Part shown: piece after piece, positions 21,052-21,943 of the stretch
Position numbering within the stretch: position 1 is the stretch's first letter
How the letters are laid out: every line of letters starts with the position of its first letter
NCBI GenBank assembly: GCA_045645485.1
Contig: JAZRIX010000001.1
Span: 1 to 21,943 of the forward strand
From: SIG440 sp045645485
GTDB lineage: Bacteria > Bacillota > Clostridia > Monoglobales > Monoglobaceae
Direction: 5' to 3'
DNA length: 21,943 nt
The notes under the pieces: generated by a model
Told to the model about the DNA's origin: nothing
The model's input: only the letters and a program-made list of their open reading frames with translations
Databases searched by the model: none
Position numbers and translations under genes: made by a program

Positions 21052-21902
21052 GAACAAGCGTAAAATATATGGTTATCTATCGTCTCCGAGATAAATATTC
21101 AATCCGTGCAATGTGCAAATTCTTCAAGGTATCAAGAAGTGGGTATTATGGCTATGTATCTCGCATGGATATACCTGCAAAAGATTTGCCTTTAGCAGAA
21201 AAAATTAAAGAATGTCAAGAAAAATGTGGCAAAACTTACGGTTATCGCCGAGTGCATATATGGCTTGAAAGACAAGGAATATACCACAATCCAAATACAA
21301 TTCTTAGGGTGATGCAGAAATATAACTTGTTGTCTGTTGTTAGAAGAAGGAAATATCGCAATTATGGAGAACATCTGCACCGTTATCCTAATTTGTTAAA
21401 CAGAGATTTTAAAGCTGAAAAACCAAATCAAAAATGGGTTACAGATATCTCATATATCAAAACAGGACAAGGAACATTGTATTTGTCTCTTATCAGAGAT
21501 TTGTTTGACAACAGCATTGTTGCCTACAAAACCGGAACAGAGCAAAATATTAACCTTGTGCTTTCTACAATTAGAGAAGCCAAAAAAAGAGAAAAGGTCA
21601 CCGCAGAGCTGCAACTCCACAGTGACCAAGGCTTTCAATACACATCTCATCAGTATTTCAAGCTAACTAAATCATACAACATAACTCCATCAATGTCAAG
21701 GAAAGGAAATCCATATGACAATGCAATGGCTGAAAATTTCTTTTCCATTCTAAAAACAGAGTGTGTTTATCGTACAAAACTTAAAACCTACGATGAGGCT
21801 CGCAAACTCATAGGTGAATACATTCATTTTTACAACAACGAAAGGATACAACTAAAAACAAAACTGACTCCGCTTGAAAAACGAAGTCAGTATGTTGCTT
21901 AA
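21048..21902 (+). CDS. IS3-family transposase OrfB (DDE integrase domain)
   Basis: A 284-residue catalytic subunit. The N-terminal helix-turn-helix of HTH_21 type covers about 16-45 (SIRAMCKFFKVSRSGYYGY). The retroviral-integrase-like core has D133 (WVTDISY), D193 (HSDQGFQY) and E229 (AENFFSILKTE), giving the DD(35)E spacing typical of IS3. The frame is -1 relative to orfA. It can start at GTG 21048, which has AAAGGA just upstream and overlaps the orfA stop, so translational coupling is possible; a programmed -1 frameshift giving an OrfAB fusion is the family's usual route. No frameshift or stop interrupts the protein. Confidence 0.94.
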   Translation: MRTSVKYMVIYRLRDKYSIRAMCKFFKVSRSGYYGYVSRMDIPAKDLPLAEKIKECQEKCGKTYGYRRVHIWLERQGIYHNPNTILRVMQKYNLLSVVRRRKYRNYGEHLHRYPNLLNRDFKAEKPNQKWVTDISYIKTGQGTLYLSLIRDLFDNSIVAYKTGTEQNINLVLSTIREAKKREKVTAELQLHSDQGFQYTSHQYFKLTKSYNITPSMSRKGNPYDNAMAENFFSILKTECVYRTKLKTYDEARKLIGEYIHFYNNERIQLKTKLTPLEKRSQYVA

Positions 21903-21943
21903 ATTTTAATATTCTTACTGTAGGGTGCCTTTTTTGTATGGTC

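Larger units (their letters stand above)
20586..21939 (+). mobile_element. IS3-family insertion sequence, apparently intact
   Basis: The element contains overlapping orfA and orfB with a DD(35)E transposase. Imperfect terminal inverted repeats are suggested by ATACAAAAAGGC (from about 20586) and, at the right end, GCCTTTTTTGTAT (21927-21939), with a further CTGTAG/CTACAG similarity shifted by a few bases. The exact ends and the target duplication cannot be settled because only four bases of right flank are inside the window. Both reading frames are complete, so it may be active. The group within IS3 is not resolved. Confidence 0.8.

Overview
The window reads as part of the chromosome of an anaerobic, spore-forming Gram-positive bacterium of the class Clostridia, probably an Oscillospirales-type gut or anaerobic-environment organism. 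The reasons are a SpoVT regulator (sporulation), an oxygen-sensitive class III ribonucleotide reductase, a type-2 isoleucyl-tRNA synthetase, SLH-domain surface proteins, strong AGGAGG-type ribosome binding sites, and sigma-A promoters that are several times perfect TTGACA-17-TATAAT. The lineage is inferred from gene families only.

Layout. Bases 1-120 are the 3' end of a 5S rRNA gene and its terminator, so an rRNA operon lies upstream. A hairpin-rich intergenic repeat region follows, then tRNA-Arg(CCG) and a 97-residue conserved small gene on the minus strand (521-925). Bases 1543-3754 hold a three-gene plus-strand operon: an SLH/cohesin-like surface protein, a secreted beta-rich protein, and a 59-residue peptide of the MKK-x-YExP...EDVITTS type. 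After more repeats comes ileS (minus, 4181-7291), divergent from a ClpE-like zinc-finger AAA+ unfoldase (plus, 7519-9879). Next is a hairpin array, then a promoter-structure-terminator unit that looks like a 6S-type regulatory RNA (10250-10471), and a 61-residue helical protein. Bases 10774-13362 (minus) encode a TetM/EF-G-like GTPase fused to a C-terminal YacP/Rae1-type NYN nuclease domain. This is the most striking protein in the window.

Bases 13599-17988 form a coherent anaerobic dNTP operon: promoter with tandem NrdR boxes, activase NrdG, reductase NrdD carrying its own C-terminal thioredoxin-like domain, and thioredoxin reductase TrxB. The electron path NADPH -> TrxB -> fused thioredoxin domain -> NrdD active site can be read from gene order. 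SpoVT and NagA (GlcNAc-6-phosphate deacetylase) follow on the minus strand, and an IS3-family insertion sequence ends the window.

Between genes there are at least two dispersed families of palindromic intergenic repeats. In one of them, conserved linkers separate hairpins whose stems differ completely between copies while still pairing. The best candidates for undescribed biology are the GTPase-Rae1 fusion, the structured RNA at 10250-10471, the surface-protein/peptide cassette and the modular hairpin repeat.
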